From an uncultured Trueperaceae bacterium (GTDB taxonomy: Bacteria; Deinococcota; Deinococci; Deinococcales; Trueperaceae), in NCBI GenBank assembly GCA_937873495.1, contig CALMXZ010000010.1, positions 310,001 to 374,000 on the forward strand: 64,000 bases of DNA. Reading direction: 5' to 3'. A program made the position numbers and the translations under genes. The notes below the pieces were generated by a model. That model did not search any database, was not told where the DNA came from, and saw only the letters and a program-made list of their open reading frames with translations. Positions 1 to 8,885 of the stretch are shown here, piece by piece. Within the stretch, counting starts at the first letter, position 1, and every line of letters starts with the position of its first letter.

Positions 1-1
1 G

Positions 2-2293
2 GGTCGGCTGGCGGTCGCACCCGACCTCCTCGGCGAGCATCCCGTCGGGGCGTTCAAGTTGACCATCGCGTGCCTGGTGGGTGGCGGTCGCCCTGGAGAC
101 GGCCCCGGGCCGGAGGTCGGCCTCGCCGAGGGCGGCACGGCGGTGCGGGTGGTCGTGGAGGATGGCGAAGGGCGGGCCGTGTTCGCCTCGCCCCCCGGCC
201 GCGCGTTCGTCGCCGCCGCGCTGGGCGAGTACCGCGCCACCGGTCGCGCCGGTCATCTCCGACCCACCGAGACCGTCACGAAGCGCTACCGCCACCAACA
301 GCTAACCGGCCTGACTCTCGGTGAGCGCTTCGGACGCCAGTGCCTGACGTTGACCGGGCGGTTGGTCCCCGACCTCCCCGCCTGGGACGCGCTCAGGTGC
401 GGCAAGCCCCCGGCCGACGCCGTGGCGTTCGCCGTACGCCTCGTGGATGTCGACGGCGCCCGCCTTGGGCTGGAAGTCGAGCTGGCCGGCCCACCGACGC
501 CGTCGAGTGCCGTGACGGGCTCCGGCCGACCTGCCGGCGGCGATGCGGCCGCGGCGTCGGGCGAGCAGCAAGGTAACGCCCTCTTCACCGACCTCTTCTG
601 GGCACAGGATCCGACCGCGCGCGTCTTCGGCTTCGGCGCGCAGTTCACGTACCTGGACATGCGGGGCAGGGCCGTGCCCATCCTCACCGCCGAGCAGGGC
701 GTCGGGCGCGGGGCCCAGCCGCTCACGCGCTACACGGAAGCGTTCGGTGGCGCCGGCGGCGACTGGTGGAGCACGTACGCGCCGGTGCCTGGCTTCGTTA
801 CCACCGGGCTGCGCGGCCTGATGCTGCGCGACACGGCCCCCGCGCTCTTCGACCTGCGACGGCCAGGGACGGGCAGCGCGAGGGTGTACGCCCAGGGGCT
901 GAGCGCCCTGCTCTACGCGGCGGCAGCTCCGAGCGAGCTCCTCGAGCTGCACACGCGCGAGACGGGCCGCATGCCCCCGTTGCCGGACTGGGCGCACGCT
1001 GGGGCCGTGGTCGGCATGCAGGGCGGCGCCGAGAAGGTCGAGCGCGTCGTCGCGGAGCTGGAGGCGGCCGGGGCCCCGCTGGCCGCCGTGTGGCTCCAGG
1101 ACTGGGTCGGCAACCGCAAGGTGCCATTCGGAACGCGCCTGTGGTGGGACTGGCAGCGCGACGCTGAGCGCTACCCCGACTGGCACGGCATGCGCGAACG
1201 ACTGGCCGCGAGGGGCGTGCGCGTGCTCGTCTACGTGAACCCGTTCCTGGCCCCCATGCACGAGCGCCCCGGTGGGCGGCCCGCGCTCTTCGAGGTCGCG
1301 GACGCCGCCGGCTACTTCGTGAAGCGGGCGGACGGCGGCACGTACCTGACCGACCAGGGCGACTTCGTCGCCGGCCTCGTCGACCTCTCCGACCCCGAGG
1401 CGCGCGCGTGGTACCTGGAGACGCTCACGGCCAACCTGCTCGAGAGCGGCGCCTCCGGCTGGATGGCGGACTTCGGCGAGGGCCTGCCGCTCGACGCCGT
1501 CATGTCCAACGGCACCGCCCTGGAGTGGCACAACCGCTACCCGGAAGAATGGGCGGCCTTCAACGCCGAGCTGCGCTCGCGTCTCGCGCTCGCGAGCGGC
1601 CGGGAGGCGCGCGACTACGTGACCTTCTTCCGCTCGGGCTTCACCCGCAGCCCCGGTCGGGCCGGGCTCTTCTGGCTGGGCGACCAGTGCGTGACGTGGG
1701 ACCGCTTCGACGGCCTCGCGAGCGCCCTAACGGGCCTCCTGGCGGGCGGGTTCTCCGGGTTCGCCCTGAACCACGGCGACGTCGGTGGCTACACTTCCAC
1801 GCTGCCGCCCCTGCCGCGCACGGTGCGCAGCCCGGAACTGCTCGCCCGCTGGGGCGAGCTGATGGCCTTCACCGTGATGCTGCGCACGCACGAGGGGAAC
1901 CGCCCCCAGCACAACGTCCAGGTCTACTCCGACGACGGCACGCGCGCTTCCTTCGCCCGCGCGGCGGGCCTGCACGCGAGCTGGCGCGAACTGCGCGCCA
2001 GGCTGATGGCCGAGGCGCACGCCACCGGCATGCCCGTGGCGTGCCATTCGTGGCTGCAGTACCCGTATGACCCGGTGTGCGCCGACCTGGCGGAGCAGCT
2101 CTTCCTCGGCCCCGACCTGCTCGTCGCGCCGGTCTTGCGGGAGGGCGCCACCACCGTGCGCGCCTACCTGCCGGCCGGGAGCGGCGCGTGGCGCCACCGC
2201 TGGACGGGCGCGCGCCACGAGGCCGGCGACGGCGCCTGGGTAGAGGTGAGCGCGCCGCTCGGCAACCCGGGGCTATTCGATCGCGAGAGCTGA
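2..2293 (+). CDS. GH31 glycosidase, sulfoquinovosidase (YihQ-like), probably open at left edge
   Basis: Predicted retaining alpha-glycoside hydrolase of family GH31, closest to sulfoquinovosidase YihQ, which releases sulfoquinovose from sulfolipid headgroups. Motifs in order: FGFGAQFTYLDMRG, SEQGVGR-like EQGVGR, QDWVGNR, the nucleophile motif WMADFGE (Asp471 counted from the TTG at 59), the acid/base motif WLGDQ (Asp542), GDVGGYTS and MLRTHEGNRP. Several of these are YihQ-type rather than general alpha-glucosidase motifs. The frame is open to the left edge and the 58 bases before the TTG read as plausible coding sequence, so the true start may lie outside. A low-complexity insert rich in Ala/Gly/Ser sits near residues 145-170. 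The neighbouring importer on the other strand is peptide-type, so no SQ pathway is visible around it. Confidence 0.85.
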   Translation, partial: GRLAVAPDLLGEHPVGAFKLTIACLVGGGRPGDGPGPEVGLAEGGTAVRVVVEDGEGRAVFASPPGRAFVAAALGEYRATGRAGHLRPTETVTKRYRHQQLTGLTLGERFGRQCLTLTGRLVPDLPAWDALRCGKPPADAVAFAVRLVDVDGARLGLEVELAGPPTPSSAVTGSGRPAGGDAAAASGEQQGNALFTDLFWAQDPTARVFGFGAQFTYLDMRGRAVPILTAEQGVGRGAQPLTRYTEAFGGAGGDWWSTYAPVPGFVTTGLRGLMLRDTAPALFDLRRPGTGSARVYAQGLSALLYAAAAPSELLELHTRETGRMPPLPDWAHAGAVVGMQGGAEKVERVVAELEAAGAPLAAVWLQDWVGNRKVPFGTRLWWDWQRDAERYPDWHGMRERLAARGVRVLVYVNPFLAPMHERPGGRPALFEVADAAGYFVKRADGGTYLTDQGDFVAGLVDLSDPEARAWYLETLTANLLESGASGWMADFGEGLPLDAVMSNGTALEWHNRYPEEWAAFNAELRSRLALASGREARDYVTFFRSGFTRSPGRAGLFWLGDQCVTWDRFDGLASALTGLLAGGFSGFALNHGDVGGYTSTLPPLPRTVRSPELLARWGELMAFTVMLRTHEGNRPQHNVQVYSDDGTRASFARAAGLHASWRELRARLMAEAHATGMPVACHSWLQYPYDPVCADLAEQLFLGPDLLVAPVLREGATTVRAYLPAGSGAWRHRWTGARHEAGDGAWVEVSAPLGNPGLFDRES

Positions 2294-2301
2294 GGAGCCG
2301 C

Positions 2302-3153
2302 TCAGCCCCGTCGCCGCCCGCGCGGGTCGAGCACGTCCCTGAGCCCGTCGCCGAGGAGGTTGAAGGCGAGGACCGTCAGGAGGATGGCGATGGCGGGCGC
2401 GGAGGACGCCCAGGGCGCCTCGATGATGAACGAGCGCGTCTCGGAGACCACCGCCCCCCACTCCGGCGTGGGCGGCTGCGCCCCGAAGCCGATGAAGCCG
2501 AGGCCCGCCGCGGTGAGGATGGCCCCCCCGACGTCGAAGCTGGCCTGCACCAACAGCGGCGTCAACGCGTTCGGCAGGACGTGGCGCATGGCCTGGCGCC
2601 AGCGGCCCGCGCCGAGCGCGCGCGACGCGTCGACGAAGTCGAGCGCCTTGAGGCTGAGCACCTGCGCCCGGATGAGGCGTGCGTAGTACGGCCACGAGAC
2701 GGCGGCCACGGCGATCATCAGGTTGACGAGGCTGGGCCCGAGCGCCCCCGCGATGGCCATGGCGAGGATCAGCGCCGGGAAGGCGAAGAAGATATCGGTG
2801 ATGCGCATGGCGATCTCGTCCACCAAGCCGCCGAGGATCCCGGCCAGCAGGCCGACGAGGCCGCCGAGGACGAGGGCGATGCCCGTCACGGTGAGGCCGA
2901 TGCGCAGCGAGATGCGCGAGCCGTGAACGACGCGCGCCCAGACGTCGCGCCCCAACTGGTCCGTGCCCAGCAGGTGCTGGCCGCTCGGCGGCCTGAGCCG
3001 CTCCGGTAGGTTCTGCAGGAGCGGGTCGCCGGCTATCACCGGTGCGAGGAGGGCGACGAGCACGAGGAGGATGGTCAGGACGCTGCCGACGACGGTGCCA
3101 GGGTTGCGCAGGAAGCGCCGCAGCGCCTTGTTCTTGATCCGGGGGGCCGTCAC
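2302..3153 (-). CDS. Peptide-type ABC transporter permease (DppC/OppC family)
   Basis: Inner-membrane permease of a peptide/nickel/opine-type ABC importer, 283 aa. The N-terminal region carries one membrane segment followed by the DppC-family signature LLGTDQLGRDVWARVVHG. The C-terminal half holds the BPD_transp_1 domain with the ATPase-contacting EAA loop around DASRALGAGRWRQAMRHVLP. It starts with GTG overlapping the stop of the upstream permease (GTGA), so the two are translationally coupled. It is the last gene of the minus-strand operon binding protein - DppB-like - DppC-like. No ATP-binding subunit follows; the next gene is the convergent glycosidase. Confidence 0.92.
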   Translation of the reverse strand: MTAPRIKNKALRRFLRNPGTVVGSVLTILLVLVALLAPVIAGDPLLQNLPERLRPPSGQHLLGTDQLGRDVWARVVHGSRISLRIGLTVTGIALVLGGLVGLLAGILGGLVDEIAMRITDIFFAFPALILAMAIAGALGPSLVNLMIAVAAVSWPYYARLIRAQVLSLKALDFVDASRALGAGRWRQAMRHVLPNALTPLLVQASFDVGGAILTAAGLGFIGFGAQPPTPEWGAVVSETRSFIIEAPWASSAPAIAILLTVLAFNLLGDGLRDVLDPRGRRRG

Positions 3154-4157
3154 GAGTAGGCGATCCTCGGGTCGAAGACGGCGTACATGACGTCGACCAG
3201 CAGGTTTATGACGCTGTAGGCCAGCCCGGCGATGAGCGTGACGCCCATTACGGCCGGGAAGTCGAGCGCCGTGGCGCTGGCGGTGGCGTACGACCCGAGC
3301 CCCGGCCAGGAGAAGATCGTCTCCGTCAGCACGGCGCCCGTGAGGAGCCCCCCTAGGAGGCTGCCGAGCACGGTCAGGACGGGCAGGGCGGCGTTGCGCA
3401 GGGCGTGCTTGAGGACGACCGTGCTCTCGGGCAGGCCCTTGGCCTTGGCCGTGCGGACGAAGTCCTGCGACAGGACCTCGAGCATGGCGCTGCGCACCAT
3501 CCTGGCGACCAGGGCGGTCGAGAAGGCGCCGAGCACCGCCGCCGGCAGCAGCAGATGCCTGAGTGCGTCGACGAGCACTTCCCAGTCGCCGGCCAGCAGG
3601 GCGTCGAGCGTGAGGATGCCCGTCACGCGCGGCGGCGCGAGCAGGAAGGCGTCGAGCCGCCCGGGTCCTGGCAGCCAGCCGAGCTTGGAGTGGAACAACA
3701 GCAGCGCGAGGATGGCCAGCCAGTAGACGGGCGTGGCGCCGCCGATGAGGGCGAGCGTCCTGACGCCGAGGTCGAGCGGCCGGTCCTGCTTCACGGCGGC
3801 GAGGATGCCGGCCGGGATGCCGAAGAGCAGCGCGAAGAGCATGGCGCCGAGCGTGAGCTCGAACGTGGCGGGGAAGAAGTCCTTGAGATCGTTCAAGATA
3901 GGCCGCTGGGTGCGCAGCGATTTACCCAGGTCACCCTTGGCGAGCGCCTGCATGTATAGGAGGTACTGCTGCCAGGCGGGCTTGTCGAGGCCGCGCTTCT
4001 CCCGGTAGGCCGCGATCTGGGCCGGGCGGGCGTTGTTGCCGAGCGCCGCGGCGGCGGGGTCGGTCGGCACGACCTGGGAGATGAAGAACGTGGCGAGCCC
4101 CACGCCCCAGACGACGAACACGAGCGAGCCGAGGCGGCGCAGCAGGAAGCCTAGCAC
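3150..4157 (-). CDS. Peptide-type ABC transporter permease (DppB/OppB family)
   Basis: Inner-membrane permease, 335 aa, the usual length for DppB/OppB. It shows the family N-terminus (a membrane segment then FFISQVVPTDPAAAALG), several further hydrophobic segments, and an EAA loop near DFVRTAKAKGLPESTVVLKH. The end DVMYAVFDPRIAYS is typical. The gene lies downstream of the binding protein with a 104-base gap containing a hairpin, and overlaps the second permease by 4 bases. Substrate cannot be read from the sequence; the family transports di- and oligopeptides, nickel and some oligosaccharides. Confidence 0.92.
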   Translation of the reverse strand: MLGFLLRRLGSLVFVVWGVGLATFFISQVVPTDPAAAALGNNARPAQIAAYREKRGLDKPAWQQYLLYMQALAKGDLGKSLRTQRPILNDLKDFFPATFELTLGAMLFALLFGIPAGILAAVKQDRPLDLGVRTLALIGGATPVYWLAILALLLFHSKLGWLPGPGRLDAFLLAPPRVTGILTLDALLAGDWEVLVDALRHLLLPAAVLGAFSTALVARMVRSAMLEVLSQDFVRTAKAKGLPESTVVLKHALRNAALPVLTVLGSLLGGLLTGAVLTETIFSWPGLGSYATASATALDFPAVMGVTLIAGLAYSVINLLVDVMYAVFDPRIAYS

Positions 4158-4199
4158 CGGCCATCCTCGTGGCCGCCGCTCGCCTCGCGGCTACCGGCA

Positions 4200-4227
4200 G
4201 AGAGGGCCCGGTGACCCAGGCCCTCTC
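4200..4227 (-). other. Stem-loop between binding-protein and permease genes
   Basis: A perfect 9-bp inverted repeat (GAGAGGGCC / GGCCCTCTC) with a 10-base loop in the gap between the binding protein stop and the DppB-like start. No T-run follows on either strand, so it is better read as an mRNA-stabilising or partial-termination hairpin. Such hairpins commonly keep the binding protein in excess over the permeases. Confidence 0.5.
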
Positions 4228-4261
4228 GTCGCGTCTCTTTGATCAAGCTCCTAGCCTTTGC

Positions 4262-5845
4262 TCAGGGGAGCTTGCTGATGCGGTCGAACTCCACGTCGCC
4301 GCCGGCGCTGCGCTCGAAGCCGAGCACCTTCGCCGAGGTGACGATGGGCTTGGAGGGCTGGTAGAGCATGGAGTACGGGCCCTCGGTCGCTACCAGGTGG
4401 TTCAACTGCGCGTAGAGCGCCTGGCGGGCGGCCACGTCGACGGTCGCCGCGGCCTCGCTGGCCAGCTCGGCGGCCTCGGCGTTGTCCCACACGTTGCGCC
4501 ACGCGATGGAGCCGGCGGGGAAGCTGCTCAGGGGCGTGGCGTTGCCGTCGGGATCGGGGTAGTCGGGGCTCCAGGCGGCCATGACGAGCTGGGCGGCCTG
4601 GGCGCGGTAGATCGTGTAGAGCTCGCCGCCCGTCGTCTGCTTGATGGTCGCGGTGATGCCGGCCTCGGCCAGGTCGGACTGGATCTTGGCAGCGAGGTCG
4701 GCGCACGGTACGCCGCCGCCGCAGGCGCCGGTCGAGATGAGGAACTCGACGCTCAGGTTCGGCACGCCGGCTTCGGCGAGCAGTTCCTTGGCCTTGGCGA
4801 CGTTGCGCTCGTAGTAGATGGTCGTGTCGGCGCCCATGAGGCCGGCCGGCACGATGGTCTGCATGGGGCGGCCGAGGCCGAGGAGCAGGTTGTCGATGAT
4901 GCCCTGCTGGTCGACGGCGTAACGCACGGCGTCGCGGACGCGGTTGTCCTCGAACGGCGCGCCCGGGCCGGAGTTCATGCCCAGGTAGGACATCTGGAAC
5001 GTGTCCGTACGGTAGGTCTTCAGGACACCGGCGGCCTCGGCGGCCTGGAACGCTTCAGGCGTGTAGTCCCAGGCGATGTCGATCTCGCCGGACTCCAGCG
5101 CGGTGCGCTGGGCGTTGGACTCGGGCATGTGGCGCATGATCACGCGCGTGATGGGGCCCGGGTCGCTGTAGGTCGGGTTCGTGACGAGCACGACCTGCGA
5201 GCTGCGGTCCCAACGCTCGAGCAGGTACGGGCCGGAGCCGGCGGAGTGGTCGTTCAACCAACCCTGGCCGTAGTCGCCGTCCTCGTAATGCTGCTCGACC
5301 TCGGCCTGGTCCATGACGCCGCCCGTGGTGAAGGTCAGCAGGTTGAGCACGATGCTGGCGTTCACACCCTCGGGCAGGTCGAGGCGCACGGTCTTGTCGT
5401 CAACGGCCACGACGGACTCGAGGTCCATGCCGACGACGTCCGTGAACAGGAACGACGATGGGCTCTCGATCAGGATCGGGCGCTGGAAGGAGTAGACGAC
5501 GTCGGACGCCTTCACGGGGCGGCCGGTGGAGAAGGTCGCGTCGCGCAGGTGGAAGGTGATGCTGTTACCACCGCCGTCGCGAGCGGCGATCTCCCACGAC
5601 TCGGCGAGGCCGGGCACGACCGCGGAGAGGTCGGCGCCGTCGAACTTGACCAGGCGCTCGTAGATGTTGTCGAGGATGGTGGTGCTGGAGAACTCGTAGC
5701 TCACGCCCGGGTCGAGCGTGATGAGGTCTCCCCAGTCGCCGCCGATGACGAGCGTGGTCTGGCGCGCAGACTGGGCGGCGCCAAACGCCGTCACCACCGA
5801 TATGACGAGCGCAACCGCCAGGGTTGCGATCCGCTTGAGACTCAT
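4262..5845 (-). CDS. Peptide-type ABC transporter substrate-binding protein (SBP_bac_5)
   Basis: Secreted solute-binding protein, 527 aa, of the DppA/OppA family (SBP_bac_5). It has a Sec signal peptide of about 24 residues with a likely cleavage after TAFGAAQ and no lipobox cysteine, so it is probably periplasmic. Family features include the N-terminal ITLDPGVSYEFSS stretch, TFHLRDATFSTGRPVKASDVVYSF, and the DNRVRDAVRYAVDQQGI segment. An SD (GGAGG) sits 4-5 bases before the ATG. It is the first gene of the three-gene importer operon. Its ligand is unknown. Confidence 0.92.
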   Translation of the reverse strand: MSLKRIATLAVALVISVVTAFGAAQSARQTTLVIGGDWGDLITLDPGVSYEFSSTTILDNIYERLVKFDGADLSAVVPGLAESWEIAARDGGGNSITFHLRDATFSTGRPVKASDVVYSFQRPILIESPSSFLFTDVVGMDLESVVAVDDKTVRLDLPEGVNASIVLNLLTFTTGGVMDQAEVEQHYEDGDYGQGWLNDHSAGSGPYLLERWDRSSQVVLVTNPTYSDPGPITRVIMRHMPESNAQRTALESGEIDIAWDYTPEAFQAAEAAGVLKTYRTDTFQMSYLGMNSGPGAPFEDNRVRDAVRYAVDQQGIIDNLLLGLGRPMQTIVPAGLMGADTTIYYERNVAKAKELLAEAGVPNLSVEFLISTGACGGGVPCADLAAKIQSDLAEAGITATIKQTTGGELYTIYRAQAAQLVMAAWSPDYPDPDGNATPLSSFPAGSIAWRNVWDNAEAAELASEAAATVDVAARQALYAQLNHLVATEGPYSMLYQPSKPIVTSAKVLGFERSAGGDVEFDRISKLP

Positions 5846-5965
5846 GGTGCCTCCGTTGCGATCACTCGATTGCTTGCCCGCTTGGGTTGACGGGTAGGCG
5901 AAGTGTACACCTTGGCTCGTTACGCGTCGGGCGCACTTGAATGGCGCGACCCGCCGCCGCGCCGC

Positions 5966-6754
5966 TCACTTCGGGTCGAGCCCGGCGAGGAGCTGCGCCG
6001 CCGCGGCCTTCTCGACCTCGTCCGAGGCTCGGCGGCTCGGCAGCGAGATGGCGAGCTCGAGCTGCGCCCGCGCGTCCGCCCGGTTCCCGAGGGCGATGAG
6101 GGCGCGCGCGTACTCGACCCGGAGGTTCACCTGCTCGGGGGCCGCGGCTACGCCCCGCGCCAGGAGCGGTTCGACGGCGTCCTTGCGCCCGCCGTACAGC
6201 CACCCGACGCCGTTCTCCACCAGCTCCAGGTGCCACATGGCCAGGCCGACGAGGGCGTCGGCGTTGGCGGGCTCCAGGGCGAGCACTCGGTCGAACAGCT
6301 CCTTGAGCTCGGACGCGACGCCGAGGTTCTGCAGGATGCCCGAGCGGCGGGCGATCTCGCCCTTGGCGCGTGCCAGCTGTATGAGCGCCGCCGCCGAGGC
6401 CTGGTCGAGGCTCACGGCGGCCTCGGCGGCCGTGACCGCCCTGTTCAGCCACACGAGCTGGTCGGTGAGCGGAGCGCCGTGCAAGGCGAGGTCGTAGACG
6501 ACCTGGTCGGTCGCGGCGCGCGCCGCCGTCGTCTGCATGGCTGCCGTTCGCGTCTGGCTCGCCTTCTCCCAGGCCGCGGCGTAGTTGCCGCCGTCGGCCA
6601 GCGCGGTGGGCGTCTGTGCTAGCGCCGTCGACCAGGCGAGAACGGCCGCCAACGCCAAGCCGGCGAGGCGCTGCCGGTGGCCCGGGGCGCCCGCCCGCTC
6701 AGAAGGCGTACGCCAGCCCGAGCCGGAACTGGGTGTTGTCCTGCCACCCTCCAT
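5966..6754 (-). CDS. Secreted TPR-like helical repeat protein
   Basis: Predicted exported protein of about 262 aa. A hydrophobic signal segment (LAGLALAAVLAWSTALA) follows an Arg-rich n-region, then helical repeats with TPR-like spacing (for example FDRVLALEPANADALVGLAMWH and AEQVNLRVEYARALIALG-like segments). The ATG at 6754 is chosen because GGGAG lies 5 bases upstream; a TTG at 6766 is also in frame. Either start overlaps the end of the beta-barrel gene by about 55-70 bases, which implies translational coupling. It is the last gene of the TetR/MMPL cassette and is likely a periplasmic accessory. Its molecular role is unknown. Confidence 0.7.
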   Translation of the reverse strand: MEGGRTTPSSGSGWRTPSERAGAPGHRQRLAGLALAAVLAWSTALAQTPTALADGGNYAAAWEKASQTRTAAMQTTAARAATDQVVYDLALHGAPLTDQLVWLNRAVTAAEAAVSLDQASAAALIQLARAKGEIARRSGILQNLGVASELKELFDRVLALEPANADALVGLAMWHLELVENGVGWLYGGRKDAVEPLLARGVAAAPEQVNLRVEYARALIALGNRADARAQLELAISLPSRRASDEVEKAAAAQLLAGLDPK

Positions 6755-8015
6755 ACGTGCTCCCAACCTTCCCGTATAGGACCGTCGCCGAGGCGGTGCC
6801 GGTCAGGCCGTCGGCGAACGTGTAGGTGAACGACGGCCTCACGGCGCCGCTGCCGTCCGTCCACTCGTGCAGCCAGGCCACGTCCATGCCCGTCCGGTTG
6901 TCGGGGTCGAACGTGGCGGCCAGCACGGTGGAGAAGGAGTCGCGCGCCTCGCCGCCCGCGTCCGGCGCCGTGCGCTGGTATGCGCCCTGGAGGGTCACGA
7001 ACGGACCGCCGGCGAGCTTGGTCTCTGCGCCGAGCACGGCCGCGAACGTGTCGTTGCCGATGGCGGGGTCCATGCCGTCCGGGTCATCAGAGAACGTGTA
7101 CGCGGCCTCGCCCCGCACGACGTAGGCGCCGAACACGGCCGAGAAGTCGCCGCCCAGCACGGTGATCCGGTCGTACGCCAGGCGCGGCTGCAGCAGGAAC
7201 GCGCCGGGCGTCTCGGTCGGCACGAGCTCGGCGGAGGCGGTCGGCAGGTGCCTGAAGCCGCGGTACACGACGGCGCTCACGTCCGCTCCGCTCCCCAGGT
7301 CGAGGTCGAGCGTCGCCCGCACACCGAACTGCACGTTGCCTAGTTCGAAGGCCGGCTGGCTCTCCGTTGGCGCCATGACCCCGACGATCGCCATCCCGGG
7401 CGGGAGGGTCGGCAGCTCGGCGGCGGGCTGCCAGCGCTCGCCCGGTAGGGTGGACGCGACGAAGACGGGCACCACGACCAGGTCGACGCTCACGCCTTCC
7501 TGGGCGTGCACGGTGGCCCGCAGCAGGGGGACGGGACGGCGTTGGTCGGCGGGGTCGGCCACGGGGTTGGAGAGGTCGCGGGGGTTGACGACGTCGACCG
7601 GGTTCACGGCGTCGGTCGAACCCCAGGCGACGACCTGGTTGCCGACGCTGAGGTCGACTGGCCCCAGGTAGACGGTCGCGTACGCGCGGCCGAGGCCGAC
7701 CTCGAACGGCTCGGCGGCGGCCGCGTCGTAGCCGGCGTACAGCTCGGCGATGAAGACGGCGTCGGGGAAGAGCCCGGAGCCGATCTCGCCGTCGAGCTTC
7801 AACGTCAGTCCGGCCGCGGCGACGGGGATGGTGCCGTCGATGGCCACCCCGAACTCGGTGGTGAGGAGCCCGCCGAGCCGGTAGCTCACCTGGGCACCGG
7901 CCGTGGCGGTGAGGAGGGCGGCGCCCGTGACGAGCGCCGCGAGCCATGCCCTGGCGACGAGGACCGCCCTCGTCGGGCTGGCTGCGATGGTGTGGCGTGA
8001 CCGCTTGGTGCTCAC
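6699..8015 (-). CDS. Outer-membrane beta-barrel protein of an MMPL transporter cassette
   Basis: Predicted outer-membrane beta-barrel, about 438 aa. It has a signal peptide ending near TATAGAQ, many alternating hydrophobic/polar short strands, and a C-terminal strand ending in FRLGLAYAF with the terminal Phe typical of barrels. The stretch VGNQVVAWGSTDAVNPVDVVNPRDLSNP resembles the DUF1302-type barrels found beside MMPL transporters and LolA-like proteins. Start: GTG at 8015 is preferred over the GTG at 8024 because GAGGTGA lies 5 bases before it. It lies 28 bases downstream of the lipoprotein-sorting gene. Its presence supports a diderm envelope. Confidence 0.72.
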   Translation of the reverse strand: MSTKRSRHTIAASPTRAVLVARAWLAALVTGAALLTATAGAQVSYRLGGLLTTEFGVAIDGTIPVAAAGLTLKLDGEIGSGLFPDAVFIAELYAGYDAAAAEPFEVGLGRAYATVYLGPVDLSVGNQVVAWGSTDAVNPVDVVNPRDLSNPVADPADQRRPVPLLRATVHAQEGVSVDLVVVPVFVASTLPGERWQPAAELPTLPPGMAIVGVMAPTESQPAFELGNVQFGVRATLDLDLGSGADVSAVVYRGFRHLPTASAELVPTETPGAFLLQPRLAYDRITVLGGDFSAVFGAYVVRGEAAYTFSDDPDGMDPAIGNDTFAAVLGAETKLAGGPFVTLQGAYQRTAPDAGGEARDSFSTVLAATFDPDNRTGMDVAWLHEWTDGSGAVRPSFTYTFADGLTGTASATVLYGKVGSTYGGWQDNTQFRLGLAYAF

Positions 8016-8043
8016 GATGTTCACCTCGGACCCGTCAGCGGTT

Positions 8044-8832
8044 TCACCGCTGCAGGAAGCGTTCCGTGAAGACGTCGGCCGGGATGGCCTCGTCCACCTT
8101 GAAGTCGGATTGGTCGATGGTCGTGTAGGAGCCCGTCGCGACCGTCTCCATGCGGATGACGCTCGGCAGGTCGTAGCCGCCGACGGCGCTCGTGCCGCCG
8201 ATGGTCAGGACCTTGACGAGCTGGCCGGCGCGGTAGAACTCGACGCGTTGCGGCAGGAGCGTAGCCTCCGGGACCTGGAAGACGATGCGGTCGTAACTGC
8301 CGTCTGAACCCGGCTTCGCGACGCCCTCGAGGACGTAGACGGGCCCCGGCAGCGTCTCCAGGAGCGTGGTCTCGAAGTCGTCGCCGAAGTCGCCGCTCAG
8401 GCTCGAGATCTCCTCGTACGAGAAGTCGGAGCCGAAGAAGGCGTCCTGCTTCTGGCCCCCGGCCACGCGGCGCACCCGGCCGAGGGCAGGCAGGTAGATC
8501 ATGGTCTCCGTCTCGCCGGACGCCTTCTCGACGGAGAGGAAGCCGGAGCCACGCACGTCGGCCGGTTCGAGGAACTTGATGAGCTGCGAGCGCCCATCGT
8601 CCGCCGACCAGATCTGCATGGTGCGCGTCAGGGAGTGGCCGGACGCGGCCGTGACGGTCATGCTCATGGTCGCGACGGTCGTGCTGGGGGCGGGCTTGGC
8701 CTCCATGGCGTCGACGACCTCCTTGGCCGTCGTGTAGCTCTGCGCGAGGGCAGTGCCGGCGAGGGCGAGCGCCAGGGCGAGCGCCGCGAGTACGCGCGCG
8801 GCCGCGCGCCGGTGGGTCTGGTGGCTGGTCAT
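8044..8832 (-). CDS. Outer membrane lipoprotein-sorting protein (LolA-like)
   Basis: Periplasmic LolA/LolB-fold protein of 262 aa (outer membrane lipoprotein-sorting family that accompanies MMPL transporters). It has a signal peptide (ALALALALAGTALAQ) and family features such as the MSMTVTAASGHSLTRTMQIW strand pair, LIKFLEPADVRGSGFL, METMIYLP-like TMIYLPALGRVRRV, and FFGSDFSYEEI. The ATG at 8832 is supported by a strong SD (GGAGGTAAC); the longer open frame further upstream is a shadow of the MMPL gene. It probably carries a lipid or lipoprotein between the inner-membrane MMPL pump and the outer membrane. Confidence 0.88.
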   Translation of the reverse strand: MTSHQTHRRAAARVLAALALALALAGTALAQSYTTAKEVVDAMEAKPAPSTTVATMSMTVTAASGHSLTRTMQIWSADDGRSQLIKFLEPADVRGSGFLSVEKASGETETMIYLPALGRVRRVAGGQKQDAFFGSDFSYEEISSLSGDFGDDFETTLLETLPGPVYVLEGVAKPGSDGSYDRIVFQVPEATLLPQRVEFYRAGQLVKVLTIGGTSAVGGYDLPSVIRMETVATGSYTTIDQSDFKVDEAIPADVFTERFLQR

Positions 8833-8885
8833 GTGGTTACCTCCGAGCGGGATGACGGTCTGTGCGTTAGGCATGGCTTGGTCCC

